DNA from: an uncultured Geobacteraceae bacterium
GTDB lineage: Bacteria > Desulfobacterota > Desulfuromonadia > Geobacterales > Pseudopelobacteraceae
DNA length: 35,989 nucleotides
Assembly (NCBI GenBank): GCA_903930585.1
Contig: CAIYZD010000706.1
Location: 1-35,989 of the forward strand
Direction of reading: 5' to 3'
The first letter of the stretch is position 1. Each line of letters starts with the position of its first letter. Below the pieces are notes generated by a model. The model searched no databases. It was not told the origin of the DNA and saw nothing but the letters and a program-made list of their open reading frames with translations. The position numbers and the translations under genes were made by a program. This document shows positions 1 to 8,665 of the stretch, one piece after another.

Positions 1-2
1 CC

Positions 3-56
3 TACGGATGGAAGTGGATGTTCGGCAAAAAGCCGGTTGGTATTATAACGGTGTAG
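3..56 (+). CDS. Possible 3' end of an upstream gene (partial)
   Basis: Frame 3 reads in from the window edge and gives 17 codons before a TAG stop, ending in KKPVGIITV. Third positions are mostly G or C in this frame, as in the neighbouring genes, whereas frame 2 (stop at 61) is less biased. Too little is visible to assign a family, and the frame choice itself is uncertain. Confidence 0.25.
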   Translation, partial: YGWKWMFGKKPVGIITV

Positions 57-81
57 TGTGACTCGTGCTGAGCGGTATTCC

Positions 82-105
82 GTGAGAGCGTGAGAGCGTG
101 AGAGC
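82..105. repeat. Three tandem copies of an 8-bp unit
   Basis: The unit GTGAGAGC occurs three times head to tail, followed by a partial GTG. It lies in the non-coding gap between the putative gene end at 56 and the stop of the zinc-ribbon gene at 221. It may be a short slippage-prone repeat. No function is visible. Confidence 0.8.
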
Positions 106-220
106 GTGCCCGATGGGTAGGGCGCTGTCAAGAATTATGTGCGAGGCGTCCTGTTTTAATCCATGCGGATAAATCATCTGCCAGTCACCCTTTTTGAAAA
201 AACTTTCGAAAACTCTGAAT

Positions 221-796
221 CTATTTTGAGCCGGTTTCCTTCGAGCTGCCGAAAAGCGAGTCAAAATCATCAGCCGCTTCTTTTTTAGCGGGAGCGGCGG
301 CTGCCGCCGGGGCACCATCCCAGGAAAAATTGTCAAGATCGAACTCGCCCGGTTGCGTTGTGTACGGTGCACTGTTTGCGGCAGCAGGAGCGGAAGGGGG
401 AACCGGCGGCGCCGCTGCGAAGGGGGATCCTTCCGCCGGCGCGAGCAGATCCCGGAAACCGCCCAAAACGTCATTTTCCGGTTTTGAGCCGCTTGTTTGC
501 GCGGGTGACGGCTCGTCAAAGTTGAACGGGTCAAAGGCGACCGGGGCAGGCGCCGATGGGGTCTCGTCCGGCAGATCAAAAGAGAACATGTCGTCATGTG
601 TTTCCGGCGCTTCGCTCTGCTGCTCGGTTTCGCTTTCCAACAACCGGGACTCGGCGGCCAGCTTTTCCGCTACTTCGGGAGGGAGCACCAGTGACGTAAT
701 GGAATGGGTCTGTTTGTAACCGGCCAGGTCGCTGGAGCATTTTTTACAGATGTCATAGTATTCAAAACTATTATATCCGCACTTGGGACATTTCAT
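221..796 (-). CDS. Zinc-ribbon protein with low-complexity Ala/Pro tail
   Basis: A 191-residue protein of unknown function. The N-terminus carries a four-cysteine zinc ribbon (CPKC near residue 4 and CKKC near residue 17) that should bind one zinc ion. The rest is rich in Ala, Pro, Ser and acidic residues with no recognisable fold, and short DNF/DSLF-type patches recur near the C-terminus. No signal peptide or clear membrane helix is visible. AGGAG seven bases before the ATG supports the start. It sits 25 bp downstream of rsmE on the same strand, so it is probably the last gene of a prmA-rsmE operon. Such ribbon-plus-disordered proteins often act as adaptors, but no partner can be named. Confidence 0.8.
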   Translation of the reverse strand: MKCPKCGYNSFEYYDICKKCSSDLAGYKQTHSITSLVLPPEVAEKLAAESRLLESETEQQSEAPETHDDMFSFDLPDETPSAPAPVAFDPFNFDEPSPAQTSGSKPENDVLGGFRDLLAPAEGSPFAAAPPVPPSAPAAANSAPYTTQPGEFDLDNFSWDGAPAAAAAPAKKEAADDFDSLFGSSKETGSK

Positions 797-821
797 TTGC
801 GGCTCCTTGACTGCCGTTCAG

Positions 822-1568
822 TCACATTTCGCCCCACATATACTGTATTATCGCAAGAATAGCAATACTTGCCGTTTCCGTTCGCAGTATCCTGGAACCG
901 AGTGAAACCGGCAGAAAACCATGTTGCGAAAAATGACGTACCTCAAGAGGATCGAACCCACCCTCCGGACCAATAGCCACAATTACCGACGTGGGTTTTC
1001 CGGATGCCGAGAGCACATCTTTCAGAGAATTTTCCCGTTCCCCCTCCCACAGAATCAGGCGGAGTTCCTGCTCCGTATCATTTGCCGCTTCGACTGCGCT
1101 CGGTCTCCAGCTCACTTCGGGGATGCCGGGGCGCCCGCACTGCCGGGAGGCCTCTGCGGTAATCCGGTTCCAGCGCTCAAGTTTGCTCTCCTGCTGATCA
1201 TCGCGCAGCTTGGCAACCGAGCGTCGTCCCCCGAACAGCCAGAAATCGTGGGCCCCCAGTTCCGTTCCTTTTTGCAGGATCAGGTCGATCTTGTCTCCTT
1301 TGGGAAGCGCCTGGCAGATCGTAATACGGGGAGCCGTGGAATCGCTCGGGGGAGCGGAGCTGGAAGAGGTGATTTTTACCGCGACCCACTCTTTGGCGAC
1401 CTGGTCGATAGTGCCGGAATACACCATTCCCTTTTCGTCAGCCAACTGGACGGTATCACCGGTTCCCAGCCGAAGGACACGTACCATATGGTTGTAGATA
1501 TCTCCGTCGAAAGAGGCGTAGCCATCGCGAATGGCGCGGGAACTGATCATGAAACGCCTGGTGCTCAT
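822..1568 (-). CDS. rsmE: 16S rRNA (uracil-1498-N3)-methyltransferase RsmE
   Basis: Family knowledge: RsmE is a SPOUT-class enzyme that methylates N3 of U1498 in 16S rRNA using S-adenosylmethionine, acting on assembled 30S subunits. The 248-residue length is normal. The C-terminal trefoil-knot signatures are present: AIGPEGGFDPLEV and LGSRILRTETA. The N-terminal PUA-like region contains HMVRVLRL. The start overlaps the prmA stop by 4 bp (ATGA), so the two are translationally coupled. An internal Met at residue 7 is a less likely start. Pairing with prmA, another methyltransferase acting on the translation apparatus, is a common arrangement. Confidence 0.96.
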   Translation of the reverse strand: MSTRRFMISSRAIRDGYASFDGDIYNHMVRVLRLGTGDTVQLADEKGMVYSGTIDQVAKEWVAVKITSSSSAPPSDSTAPRITICQALPKGDKIDLILQKGTELGAHDFWLFGGRRSVAKLRDDQQESKLERWNRITAEASRQCGRPGIPEVSWRPSAVEAANDTEQELRLILWEGERENSLKDVLSASGKPTSVIVAIGPEGGFDPLEVRHFSQHGFLPVSLGSRILRTETASIAILAIIQYMWGEM

Positions 1569-2494
1569 ACTGCGGTCTCATTCCGGTAGCGCATGGCCAC
1601 CCATTCGCCGGCGCGAATTGTCTCGCAGTACTGCAGCGGTTGCGCGTCGAATCCCACGCGTACCAGGGGTTCCTTTTCCGCCAGAATTCCGGAGAGAATC
1701 AATGAGCCGCCCGGAAGGAGCCGATCGGTCAGATTCGGCGCCAGTCGCACCAGTTCCCCTGCCAGAATATTTGCCAGAATAATATCAAAGCGTTCCGTAA
1801 CGGCTTCAACCGGCGTGGTCCCGCATTCCACCCGTTCGCCAAGCTCGTTAAGAACAAGGTTCTCGCGTGCGACGTCTATCGCATCCGGGTCGATGTCGAG
1901 TGCCACTATCCGGCCTGCGCCCAGTAAGCTTGCCGCTATGGCAAGTATTCCCGAACCGGTGCCGAGATCAAGGAGTGACGGTGCGCCTGCCGGGTCGCGG
2001 CGCTCCATGATTTGCTCCAGTAATTCCAGACAGAGGCGTGTCGTTTCATGTCCTCCGGTGCCGAAAGCCATCCCCGGATCGATGCGCAGAACAAGGTCGT
2101 CAGGCAGTATGGCTGCTTCCTCCCAGGTCGGTATGATCAAAAGATGCGTACCGATCCGAAGTGGTTTGAAATGAACTTTCCAGCTGCTGCTCCAATCTTC
2201 GGCGTTAACCGTGGTGAGTGCCGGATGGCCGAATGATGCGGCCGGATATTGCCTGGAAAGCCTGGATATGAAGGCCTCAAGCTCGTTCATCCGAGGTGCG
2301 GGATCGTTGTCGGCAGGCAGGTAGCCTTTGATTACCACGCGCACGGAATCCGGAATTTCGCTGGGAGAGAAGGCATCGACACACTGATTGTCAACGCAGA
2401 CCCCTGAGCCGGACAGGCGCGTCAGAAAATCGGCAACGACGTCAGCGTACTCTGCCGGCACATCACATGCAATTTCAAGCCAGGAGGCAATCAT
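1565..2494 (-). CDS. prmA: Ribosomal protein L11 methyltransferase PrmA
   Basis: Family knowledge: PrmA uses S-adenosylmethionine to methylate amino groups of ribosomal protein L11 in the cytoplasm. The 309-residue protein has an N-terminal substrate-recognition region. It is followed by a Rossmann methyltransferase domain with motif I LDLGTGSGILA, the acidic strand end VALDIDPDAI and the PrmA-type ILANILAGEL motif. FGTGGHETTR, conserved in PrmA, lies just before motif I. It is the first gene of a minus-strand operon with rsmE (4-bp overlap) and the zinc-ribbon gene. It is divergent from ribH across a 162-bp AT-rich gap that must hold promoters for both directions. Confidence 0.96.
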   Translation of the reverse strand: MIASWLEIACDVPAEYADVVADFLTRLSGSGVCVDNQCVDAFSPSEIPDSVRVVIKGYLPADNDPAPRMNELEAFISRLSRQYPAASFGHPALTTVNAEDWSSSWKVHFKPLRIGTHLLIIPTWEEAAILPDDLVLRIDPGMAFGTGGHETTRLCLELLEQIMERRDPAGAPSLLDLGTGSGILAIAASLLGAGRIVALDIDPDAIDVARENLVLNELGERVECGTTPVEAVTERFDIILANILAGELVRLAPNLTDRLLPGGSLILSGILAEKEPLVRVGFDAQPLQYCETIRAGEWVAMRYRNETAV

Positions 2495-2611
2495 GTATAA
2501 CCTTGTAAAATAGAATAATACTTATCAGCTAAAACTAGCAGAAGCACTCACAACTGACAATAAAAAACGTCTGTTTTATTTGAAAATTTTTCTACCCAGC
2601 GGCGAAAAATA

Positions 2612-2620
2612 TGCTACTAT
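2612..2620 (+). promoter_or_regulatory. Possible extended -10 element upstream of ribH
   Basis: TGCTACTAT fits an extended -10 (TGn plus TACTAT) about 36 bases before the ribH ATG. No good -35 hexamer is visible 16-18 bp upstream, so the call is tentative. A strong Shine-Dalgarno AGGAGG (2646-2651) lies five bases before the ATG. Confidence 0.35.
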
Positions 2621-2656
2621 TTCGATTTCTTCACGCTATATAATCAGGAGGTAGTC

Positions 2657-3124
2657 ATGCCGCAGTTCTTTGAGGGGAAACTTGATGCCACGGGGCAGAA
2701 GGTTGGTATAATTGTCGGCCGTTTCAACAGCTTTATCGGTGAACGCCTGTTGGAGGGGGCCGTCGATGCGCTGATTCGTCACGGCGCCGCTGATGAAAAC
2801 ATTCATGTTACACGGGTGCCGGGTGCGTTCGAAATACCGTTCTTTGCCAAAAAAATGGCGGAAAGCGGCAAGTATGATGCCTTGATCTGTCTCGGGGCCG
2901 TCATCCGCGGATCGACACCACATTTTGATTATGTTGCTTCCGAAGTTTCCAAGGGAGTGGCGAGCGTTTCGCTGGACAGTGGCGTTCCGATTGCCTTTGG
3001 CGTCCTGACGACCGATACGATCGAGCAGGCGGTGGAACGGGCCGGAACCAAGGCGGGCAACAAGGGGTTTGAAGCGGCGGTTACCGTAATCGAAGCCGTT
3101 AATCTGCTGAAGGTGCTTACATAA
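2657..3124 (+). CDS. ribH: 6,7-dimethyl-8-ribityllumazine synthase
   Basis: Family knowledge: RibH condenses 5-amino-6-ribitylaminouracil with 3,4-dihydroxy-2-butanone 4-phosphate in the penultimate step of riboflavin synthesis. It usually assembles as a pentamer or a 60-mer capsid. At 155 residues it has normal length. [34 protein letters not shown] (the conserved active-site His is residue 89) and FGVLTTDT are all present. AGGAGG five bases upstream fixes the start. Its stop overlaps the nusB start by one base (TAATG). The ribH-nusB pairing is widespread. No other rib genes and no FMN riboswitch are visible here, so ribH appears separated from the rest of the pathway. Confidence 0.97.
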   Translation: MPQFFEGKLDATGQKVGIIVGRFNSFIGERLLEGAVDALIRHGAADENIHVTRVPGAFEIPFFAKKMAESGKYDALICLGAVIRGSTPHFDYVASEVSKGVASVSLDSGVPIAFGVLTTDTIEQAVERAGTKAGNKGFEAAVTVIEAVNLLKVLT

Positions 3125-3555
3125 TGGGACTACGGCGTGAAGCACGTGAACTGGCCGTTCAGATGTTGTACGCACTCGATTCGAACAGTTCTGCCGGAGT
3201 GCGTGAAACCTTGCAGACCTTTCGCGAGGAACAGGTCGAGCTGACGGGAAAGGTACGGGAGTTTGCCGAAGGTTTGGTCCAGGGGGTACAGGCTCAGCGT
3301 GTTGTCATCGATGAGGCCATCAGGGCCCGCTCCAAAAACTGGTCATTGCCGCGTATGCCGCGGGTCGATCTGTGCGTTATGCGTCTGGCCGCATATGAAT
3401 TGATGTTTCGCTCCGATATCCCCAAAAAAGTCAGCATCAACGAAGCGATCGAGATCGTTCGCCGTTATGGCGACAAGGAGTCGCCGGCGTTTGTCAACGG
3501 CATTCTCGACGAGATAGAGGCGTGTGCCAAAACTGAACTGTCAAGCGAGGAATAA
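3124..3555 (+). CDS. nusB: Transcription antitermination factor NusB
   Basis: Family knowledge: NusB is an all-helical RNA-binding protein that joins NusE (S10) on boxA RNA to promote rRNA antitermination. The 143-residue protein starts with [16 protein letters not shown] and ends with a region resembling [20 protein letters not shown], both typical of NusB. It begins on the last base of the ribH stop and its own stop overlaps the hom ATG by one base, so ribH, nusB and hom form one coupled transcript. Confidence 0.96.
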   Translation: MGLRREARELAVQMLYALDSNSSAGVRETLQTFREEQVELTGKVREFAEGLVQGVQAQRVVIDEAIRARSKNWSLPRMPRVDLCVMRLAAYELMFRSDIPKKVSINEAIEIVRRYGDKESPAFVNGILDEIEACAKTELSSEE

Positions 3556-4871
3556 TGAAAAACATACAGGTTGGACTGATAGGATTCGGCAATATCGGGG
3601 CAGGGGTTGTCAAGCTGCTCCGTGAAAACGCCGACGTTATACGTAGCAAGGTTGGAACCGGCATCGTCCTGAAACGGATTGCCGATCTGGATATAACCAC
3701 CGACCGGGGGGTGGTTGTCGATCCGGGGGTGCTGACGACCAGCGTGGACGATATTTTTAATGATCCGGAAATTTCGATTGTCATCGAGTTGATCGGTGGT
3801 TATGAACCGGCCAAGAGCTTTGTGCTGAAGGCGATTGAAAAGGGAAAACATATCGTTACCGCCAACAAGGCGCTTCTGGCGCTGCACGGTTCGGATATAT
3901 TCACCGCTGCCGTGCGCAAGGGTGTTGAAGTACAGTTTGAAGCATCCGTTGGCGGTGGCATTCCGGTACTGACCGCAATCAAGAGCAATCTTGCCGCCAA
4001 CCGTTTCAGCAGTGTCTTTGGTATCATGAACGGCACCTGCAATTATATCCTGACCCGCATGACCCAGGAGGGGGCCGATTTCGGCGATGTGCTGAAAACG
4101 GCTCAGGAACTTGGCTATGCCGAACCTGACCCGACCTTTGATGTGGAAGGGGTTGATACCGCCCACAAGCTGGCGGTGCTGATTTCACTCTGTTTCGGCA
4201 CCCGGATCGACTTCAAGGATATCCATACCGAAGGGATTTCCAATATCAGCGGTCTCGATGTCAAATATGCCGCTCAATTCGGTTACCGGATCAAGCTGCT
4301 GGCAATCGGAAAACATGTGGATGGCGAGATCGAAGCACGGGTGCATCCGACCATGATTCCGCTCGACAGCCCGTTGGCCGATATCAACGGCGTGTTCAAC
4401 GCCATTCGCCTGACCGGCGATTTTGTCGGACCGGTGATGTTCTCCGGGCGCGGCGCCGGACAGAATCCGACCGCCAGCGCGATTGTCGGCGATCTGATCG
4501 GCCTCTCGCGCAGCATGAAGGCCGGCGCCGGACGACGGATGTCGCCGCTCGGGTTCCTTGACGAAACAATAGTAACCATACCGGTCAAACCGATGGCCGA
4601 TATCATCAGCAAATATATGCTCCGCTTCAGCGCCCTCGACAAACCGGGGGTACTGGGGGGGATTACCAGTGCGCTCGGTACGCATGGTATCAGCATCGAG
4701 TCGATGGTTCAGACCGCACATGAAGTCGATGACTCCGCGCCGGTGCCTATTGTCATCATGACTCACGAGGCCCGTGAAGGCTCGATTCAGGAAGCGCTGA
4801 CCGAGATCGATCAACTTGACATCATCTGCGAGAAAACCAGTTTTATCCGTATTGAAGACAACCTGGAGTAA
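3555..4871 (+). CDS. hom: Homoserine dehydrogenase with C-terminal ACT domain
   Basis: Family knowledge: the enzyme reduces aspartate semialdehyde to homoserine with NAD(P)H, the branch point to threonine and methionine. The 438-residue protein has an N-terminal nucleotide-binding motif ([10 protein letters not shown]) and [10 protein letters not shown]. The catalytic-domain signatures are [10 protein letters not shown] and [13 protein letters not shown]-terminal ACT domain begins near residue 350 ([16 protein letters not shown]) and probably mediates feedback control by threonine. The start overlaps the nusB stop by one base. It is a monofunctional enzyme, with no aspartokinase domain attached. 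The next gene starts 25 bp downstream. Confidence 0.97.
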   Translation: MKNIQVGLIGFGNIGAGVVKLLRENADVIRSKVGTGIVLKRIADLDITTDRGVVVDPGVLTTSVDDIFNDPEISIVIELIGGYEPAKSFVLKAIEKGKHIVTANKALLALHGSDIFTAAVRKGVEVQFEASVGGGIPVLTAIKSNLAANRFSSVFGIMNGTCNYILTRMTQEGADFGDVLKTAQELGYAEPDPTFDVEGVDTAHKLAVLISLCFGTRIDFKDIHTEGISNISGLDVKYAAQFGYRIKLLAIGKHVDGEIEARVHPTMIPLDSPLADINGVFNAIRLTGDFVGPVMFSGRGAGQNPTASAIVGDLIGLSRSMKAGAGRRMSPLGFLDETIVTIPVKPMADIISKYMLRFSALDKPGVLGGITSALGTHGISIESMVQTAHEVDDSAPVPIVIMTHEAREGSIQEALTEIDQLDIICEKTSFIRIEDNLE

Positions 4872-4896
4872 TATTTTCATTCATACCGGAGGAATC

Positions 4897-6252
4897 ATGA
4901 CCACCAAAATTCTCTTGCCTGAAGACCAGATTCCGCGCCAGTGGTACAACATCATTCCCGATATGCCCGGTCCGCTGGCCCCTGTTATCAGCCCCCGGAC
5001 CATGCAGCCGGTCACCCCGGACGAAATGCTGGCTATCTTCCCCATGCCCCTGATCGAACAGGAAATGTCGATGCAGCGCTGGATCGATATTCCCGATGAA
5101 GTCCGGGAAATTTACCAGCTCTGGCGGCCGTCACCGCTGTACCGCGCCCATCGGCTGGAAAAGGCGCTCGGGACACCGGCCAAGATTTATTACAAATACG
5201 AGGGGGTTTCCCCGGCAGGATCGCACAAGCCGAACTCGGCGATTCCACAGGCCTATTACAATAAGCAGGCCGGTATCCGCCGCCTGGCAACCGAAACCGG
5301 TGCCGGTCAGTGGGGAAGCTCCCTGGCTCTTGCCTGCTCCATGTTCGGTCTGGAATGCACGATCTACATGGTAAAGGTATCCTGCACCCAGAAACCGTAC
5401 CGCAAGAGTATGATGCAGTTGTGGGGCGCCCAGGTGCATCCGTCACCATCCGAATTTACCAACGCCGGTCGTTCCATTCTGGCCCATGACCCGGACTGTC
5501 TCGGTTCTCTCGGTATTGCCATCTCGGAAGCGGTGGAGGATGCGGCGACCCATGCCGACACCAACTACGCGCTGGGGAGCGTGCTTAACCATGTCTGCCT
5601 GCATCAAACCGTAATCGGCCTGGAGGCCCAGGCACAATTCAAGATCGCCGGTGACTATCCCGATGTGGTGATTGCCTGCTGCGGCGGCGGTTCCAACTTC
5701 GCCGGTCTGGCTTTCCCGTTCATCTCAGATCGCGCCAATGGCAAAAATGTCCGCTGCGTGGCGGTTGAACCGGCCTCCTGCCCGACTCTGACCAAAGGAA
5801 TCTACGCCTTCGACTACGGTGATACCGCCAAGATGGCGCCAATCGCCATGATGTACACCTTGGGACACGACTTCATGCCTCCCGGTATCCATGCGGGCGG
5901 TTTGCGCTATCATGGCGAGTCGCCGCTGGTATCACAGCTCTACAGTGCCGGTCAAATAGAGGCGAAATCCTATAGACAGAACTCCTGTTTCGAGGGGGCG
6001 CTGCTGTTTGCCCGTAGCGAGGGGATCGTCCCGGCGCCGGAATCGTCTCACGCCGTGCGTGCCGCCATTGATGAAGCGGTACTGGCTAAAGAGGAAGGGA
6101 AGGAAAAAACTATTCTGTTCGGACTCTCCGGTCATGGCCAGTTGGACATGGGCGCCTATGATTCCTATCTTTCCGGAAATCTTGAGGATTACGAATATCC
6201 GGATTCGATGGTCAAGGCGGCACTGGAACGGCTGCCGAAGATTTCACTGTAA
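4897..6252 (+). CDS. trpB2: TrpB2-type tryptophan synthase beta-like protein
   Basis: A PLP fold-type II enzyme of the TrpB2 subgroup. Family members make tryptophan from indole and serine or O-phosphoserine and do not form the classical tight complex with TrpA. At 451 residues it is longer than canonical TrpB. Visible signatures are the PLP lysine in GSHKPNSA (K111), the carboxylate loop [12 protein letters not shown] and the phosphate-binding [13 protein letters not shown]. The ORF track opens at 4816 inside hom. I chose the ATG at 4897 because GGAGG lies just upstream and [11 protein letters not shown] matches the usual family N-terminus. It follows hom by 25 bp and precedes trpF by 23 bp, consistent with one operon. 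A canonical TrpB is encoded 2.4 kb downstream. Confidence 0.93.
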   Translation: MTTKILLPEDQIPRQWYNIIPDMPGPLAPVISPRTMQPVTPDEMLAIFPMPLIEQEMSMQRWIDIPDEVREIYQLWRPSPLYRAHRLEKALGTPAKIYYKYEGVSPAGSHKPNSAIPQAYYNKQAGIRRLATETGAGQWGSSLALACSMFGLECTIYMVKVSCTQKPYRKSMMQLWGAQVHPSPSEFTNAGRSILAHDPDCLGSLGIAISEAVEDAATHADTNYALGSVLNHVCLHQTVIGLEAQAQFKIAGDYPDVVIACCGGGSNFAGLAFPFISDRANGKNVRCVAVEPASCPTLTKGIYAFDYGDTAKMAPIAMMYTLGHDFMPPGIHAGGLRYHGESPLVSQLYSAGQIEAKSYRQNSCFEGALLFARSEGIVPAPESSHAVRAAIDEAVLAKEEGKEKTILFGLSGHGQLDMGAYDSYLSGNLEDYEYPDSMVKAALERLPKISL

Positions 6253-6275
6253 CATTTCAGTGAGAAAGTTATGTA

Positions 6276-6905
6276 ATGGTACGCGTTAAAGTTTGCGGCA
6301 TAACCACTATGGACAATGCCCTGATGGCGGTCGAAGCCGGAGCTGATGCTCTCGGCTTCGTCTTCTTTCGGGGCTCTCCGCGCTTTATTTCCCCTGAACA
6401 GGCTGCTGCAATAATCCGGAATCTGCCGCCGTTCGTCCAGATGGTCGGTCTGTTTGTCAACGAGGATCCGGTAATGGTCAATTCCGTTGCCGATCACTGC
6501 TGTCTGGATCTGGTGCAACTCCACGGCGATGAGTCACCCGACTATTGTGCCACGATCAAGCGGAGGCTCATCAAGGCCTTTCGGGTAAAAGACGCCTCCA
6601 GCCTGGAGGCTTTACCGGACTACCCCGTTGCCGCCTGCCTCCTGGACGCGTGGTCACCTGCGGCGCGCGGCGGTACCGGCACAACTTTTAACTGGGATAT
6701 CGCTGCCCGTGCCGCTGCCGAGCGCCCCATTATTCTGGCCGGAGGATTGACCCCGGAGAATGTTGCCGAGGCGATAGCAACTGTCAAGCCGTACGCGGTC
6801 GATGTTTCCAGCGGGGTAGAGATTGCTGCGGGAAAAAAAGATGCCGCTCTGGTGCGGGCATTTATTCGAACTGCCCGGTACCATTCCCAGGAATCCAGTC
6901 CATGA
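6276..6905 (+). CDS. trpF: Phosphoribosylanthranilate isomerase
   Basis: Family knowledge: TrpF catalyses the Amadori rearrangement of N-(5'-phosphoribosyl)anthranilate in tryptophan synthesis, using a (beta/alpha)8 barrel. At 209 residues the length is standard. The catalytic cysteine lies in VKVCGIT near the N-terminus, the general acid in LLDAWSP, and the phosphate-binding motifs are LAGGLTPENV and VDVSSGVE. The ribosome-binding site is weak. Its stop overlaps the start of the glycosyltransferase gene by 4 bp (ATGA), so a membrane glycosyltransferase is translationally coupled to a Trp enzyme. Confidence 0.97.
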   Translation: MVRVKVCGITTMDNALMAVEAGADALGFVFFRGSPRFISPEQAAAIIRNLPPFVQMVGLFVNEDPVMVNSVADHCCLDLVQLHGDESPDYCATIKRRLIKAFRVKDASSLEALPDYPVAACLLDAWSPAARGGTGTTFNWDIAARAAAERPIILAGGLTPENVAEAIATVKPYAVDVSSGVEIAAGKKDAALVRAFIRTARYHSQESSP

Positions 6906-8563
6906 CCTTTCTCCGCCAAATCTGTAATGAACCGAAACGTCTGTTCCCGGTTATACCGTTTGCCCTGTCATGGTACGTACTCTTTTCGACGTTCTCCCGC
7001 CCGGGCATCAGCGCTGACGGGCAGACATATCTTCAGATAGCCCGCAACCTTCACTTTGGCGCCGGACTTGGCTGGCAAGCGCTCTGGGTACCTCCGCTGC
7101 ACTCTATCCTCATTGCGCTCGTCGGGTGGTTTCCCGGCGTTCCCGATCTGCTTATGGCTGCTGCGATAGTCGGCGCGGTCATGGGGGGGCTCCTTACCGT
7201 TGCCGTCTGGCTCCTTGCATCAGAGCTTTTCGGTTGTTCCGTCGCCTTGGGAGCATCCGTCATAGCCGCGCTTTTTCCGCATTTCCTCTGGATCAGCAAG
7301 GCTCCCGAGGCCGAATGCACCTATACGGCTCTCCTCGTCTGTTCCCTCTGGTTTTTTGCTGTTGCGCTCCGCAAGCGGACGGCCGGCATGTTCATTCTCG
7401 TCGGCATTGCCTTCTCGCTTACCTATATGGCGCGCTCGGAAGGGTTTCTGGTGATGCTCTTTATCGTTGCCGCAGCGCTTTTTGCCGAATGGCGCCGCAC
7501 CCTGCGGGGAAATATGGTGCGGCTTATTGCCTTACTCCTGCTGGCATTCATCCTGACGTCATTACCGTATCTTGTTTTCCTCAGGAACCAGTATGGTGGC
7601 TGGGTCATCAGCCCAAAATCAACGTATGTGCTGATCTGGATGAAAGACAGGATTTACCACGACAACAATCGGGGAGAGGTTGGGAATGAAGAGTTGTGGG
7701 GGCTTACGGGTAGCGGCAAGCTGAAATGGCAGGTGCCGACCGGTTTCGGAGATGTCGCTTCTTATCTCATGTCTCATCCCGCCAAGAGTGCTCACGTTTA
7801 TCTTGCCAATCTGCTTCAGGAAGTTCCGGGCAGAATTCCCAATAACAGCGGCATGGAACGATACCCTCAGGTTTTTCCGGTAATTCTGGCCCTTGCCGCT
7901 CTCTTTGCGTCCTTTCGGAAATGGGGTGAAGGATCGGATCGCAACAAGGCGGTGCTGCTTTCTCCTTTCCTGATACTGCTGGTGTTACCGGTGTTTACGG
8001 AAGGGTGGTGGAAATATATGGTCCCCTATGCTCCGCTCCTGATTGTTCTGGGATGTGCAGGGATTGCGTTTGCTGCGGAATTGCTTTTCAAGCGGGTTCC
8101 GCAATTAGCGGGACGCGTTTCATTGGGGATCATGCTGGTAGTTGCGCTGTTCTTTCGATTTACGGTATTTCCCGTACCGATCGTGCAATCCCAAGAACCT
8201 GGCGCCACTCGTGTGGAGCAGCCGTCGGCGGAGGTCGCGGCGCGCCGTGCCTATGCTGTCGATGCGGACAACGCGGGACACTGGATTGCCGAAACCATGG
8301 GGCCGGGCCATAATTACATGGTTGCCTGGTCAAAATTAATTTTTCCTCTGAACGGGCTCTGGACCGCTATGCCGGTAGCGGAATATCCCCGGTTGCACGC
8401 TTTTGCACTGAAACAGGGGGCGGAATTTCTTCTCGCTGAGATGGATGGTTCCGTCCCGGATAAACAGCTGGAAGAAGCACCTCCCGGCCTGACGTATGTG
8501 ACACGGTACCGGTCGCCGCAGAGCGGGTATACGGTTGCGATATATCGCTTTGTTCCGCTATAG
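6902..8563 (+). CDS. Multi-pass membrane glycosyltransferase, ArnT/PMT-like (GT39/GT83 type)
   Basis: A 553-residue polytopic membrane protein with about ten hydrophobic segments and a soluble C-terminal region. The first extracytoplasmic loop contains SADGQTYLQIARNL, the acidic-loop pattern of polyprenyl-phosphate-sugar-dependent glycosyltransferases (PMT/ArnT superfamily), where the acidic residue is thought to act in catalysis. KAPEAECTYTALL and ARSEGFLVML also fit that family. It probably transfers a sugar from a lipid carrier on the periplasmic side, but donor and acceptor cannot be read from sequence. It is coupled to trpF by a 4-bp overlap and followed by trpB 102 bp later. Nothing indicates a role in tryptophan metabolism. 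Confidence 0.82.
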   Translation: MTFLRQICNEPKRLFPVIPFALSWYVLFSTFSRPGISADGQTYLQIARNLHFGAGLGWQALWVPPLHSILIALVGWFPGVPDLLMAAAIVGAVMGGLLTVAVWLLASELFGCSVALGASVIAALFPHFLWISKAPEAECTYTALLVCSLWFFAVALRKRTAGMFILVGIAFSLTYMARSEGFLVMLFIVAAALFAEWRRTLRGNMVRLIALLLLAFILTSLPYLVFLRNQYGGWVISPKSTYVLIWMKDRIYHDNNRGEVGNEELWGLTGSGKLKWQVPTGFGDVASYLMSHPAKSAHVYLANLLQEVPGRIPNNSGMERYPQVFPVILALAALFASFRKWGEGSDRNKAVLLSPFLILLVLPVFTEGWWKYMVPYAPLLIVLGCAGIAFAAELLFKRVPQLAGRVSLGIMLVVALFFRFTVFPVPIVQSQEPGATRVEQPSAEVAARRAYAVDADNAGHWIAETMGPGHNYMVAWSKLIFPLNGLWTAMPVAEYPRLHAFALKQGAEFLLAEMDGSVPDKQLEEAPPGLTYVTRYRSPQSGYTVAIYRFVPL

Positions 8564-8665
8564 TGGATTCTGAGAAACCGCTGCCGGCTGCACCATGCTC
8601 TTGTATCGGTACTTTCGTATGGGGACGCTTCGCGGCAAAATATAATATAATGAAAAGAGAACATC

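Noticed and set aside
2495-2656. FMN riboswitch upstream of ribH
   Set aside because: The gap is AT-rich and lacks the conserved RFN elements; only ordinary promoter-like sequence is seen.
8564-8665. Tryptophan leader peptide/attenuator ahead of trpB
   Set aside because: A short ORF beginning at 8594 has no Trp codons, and no terminator-antiterminator pair is visible.
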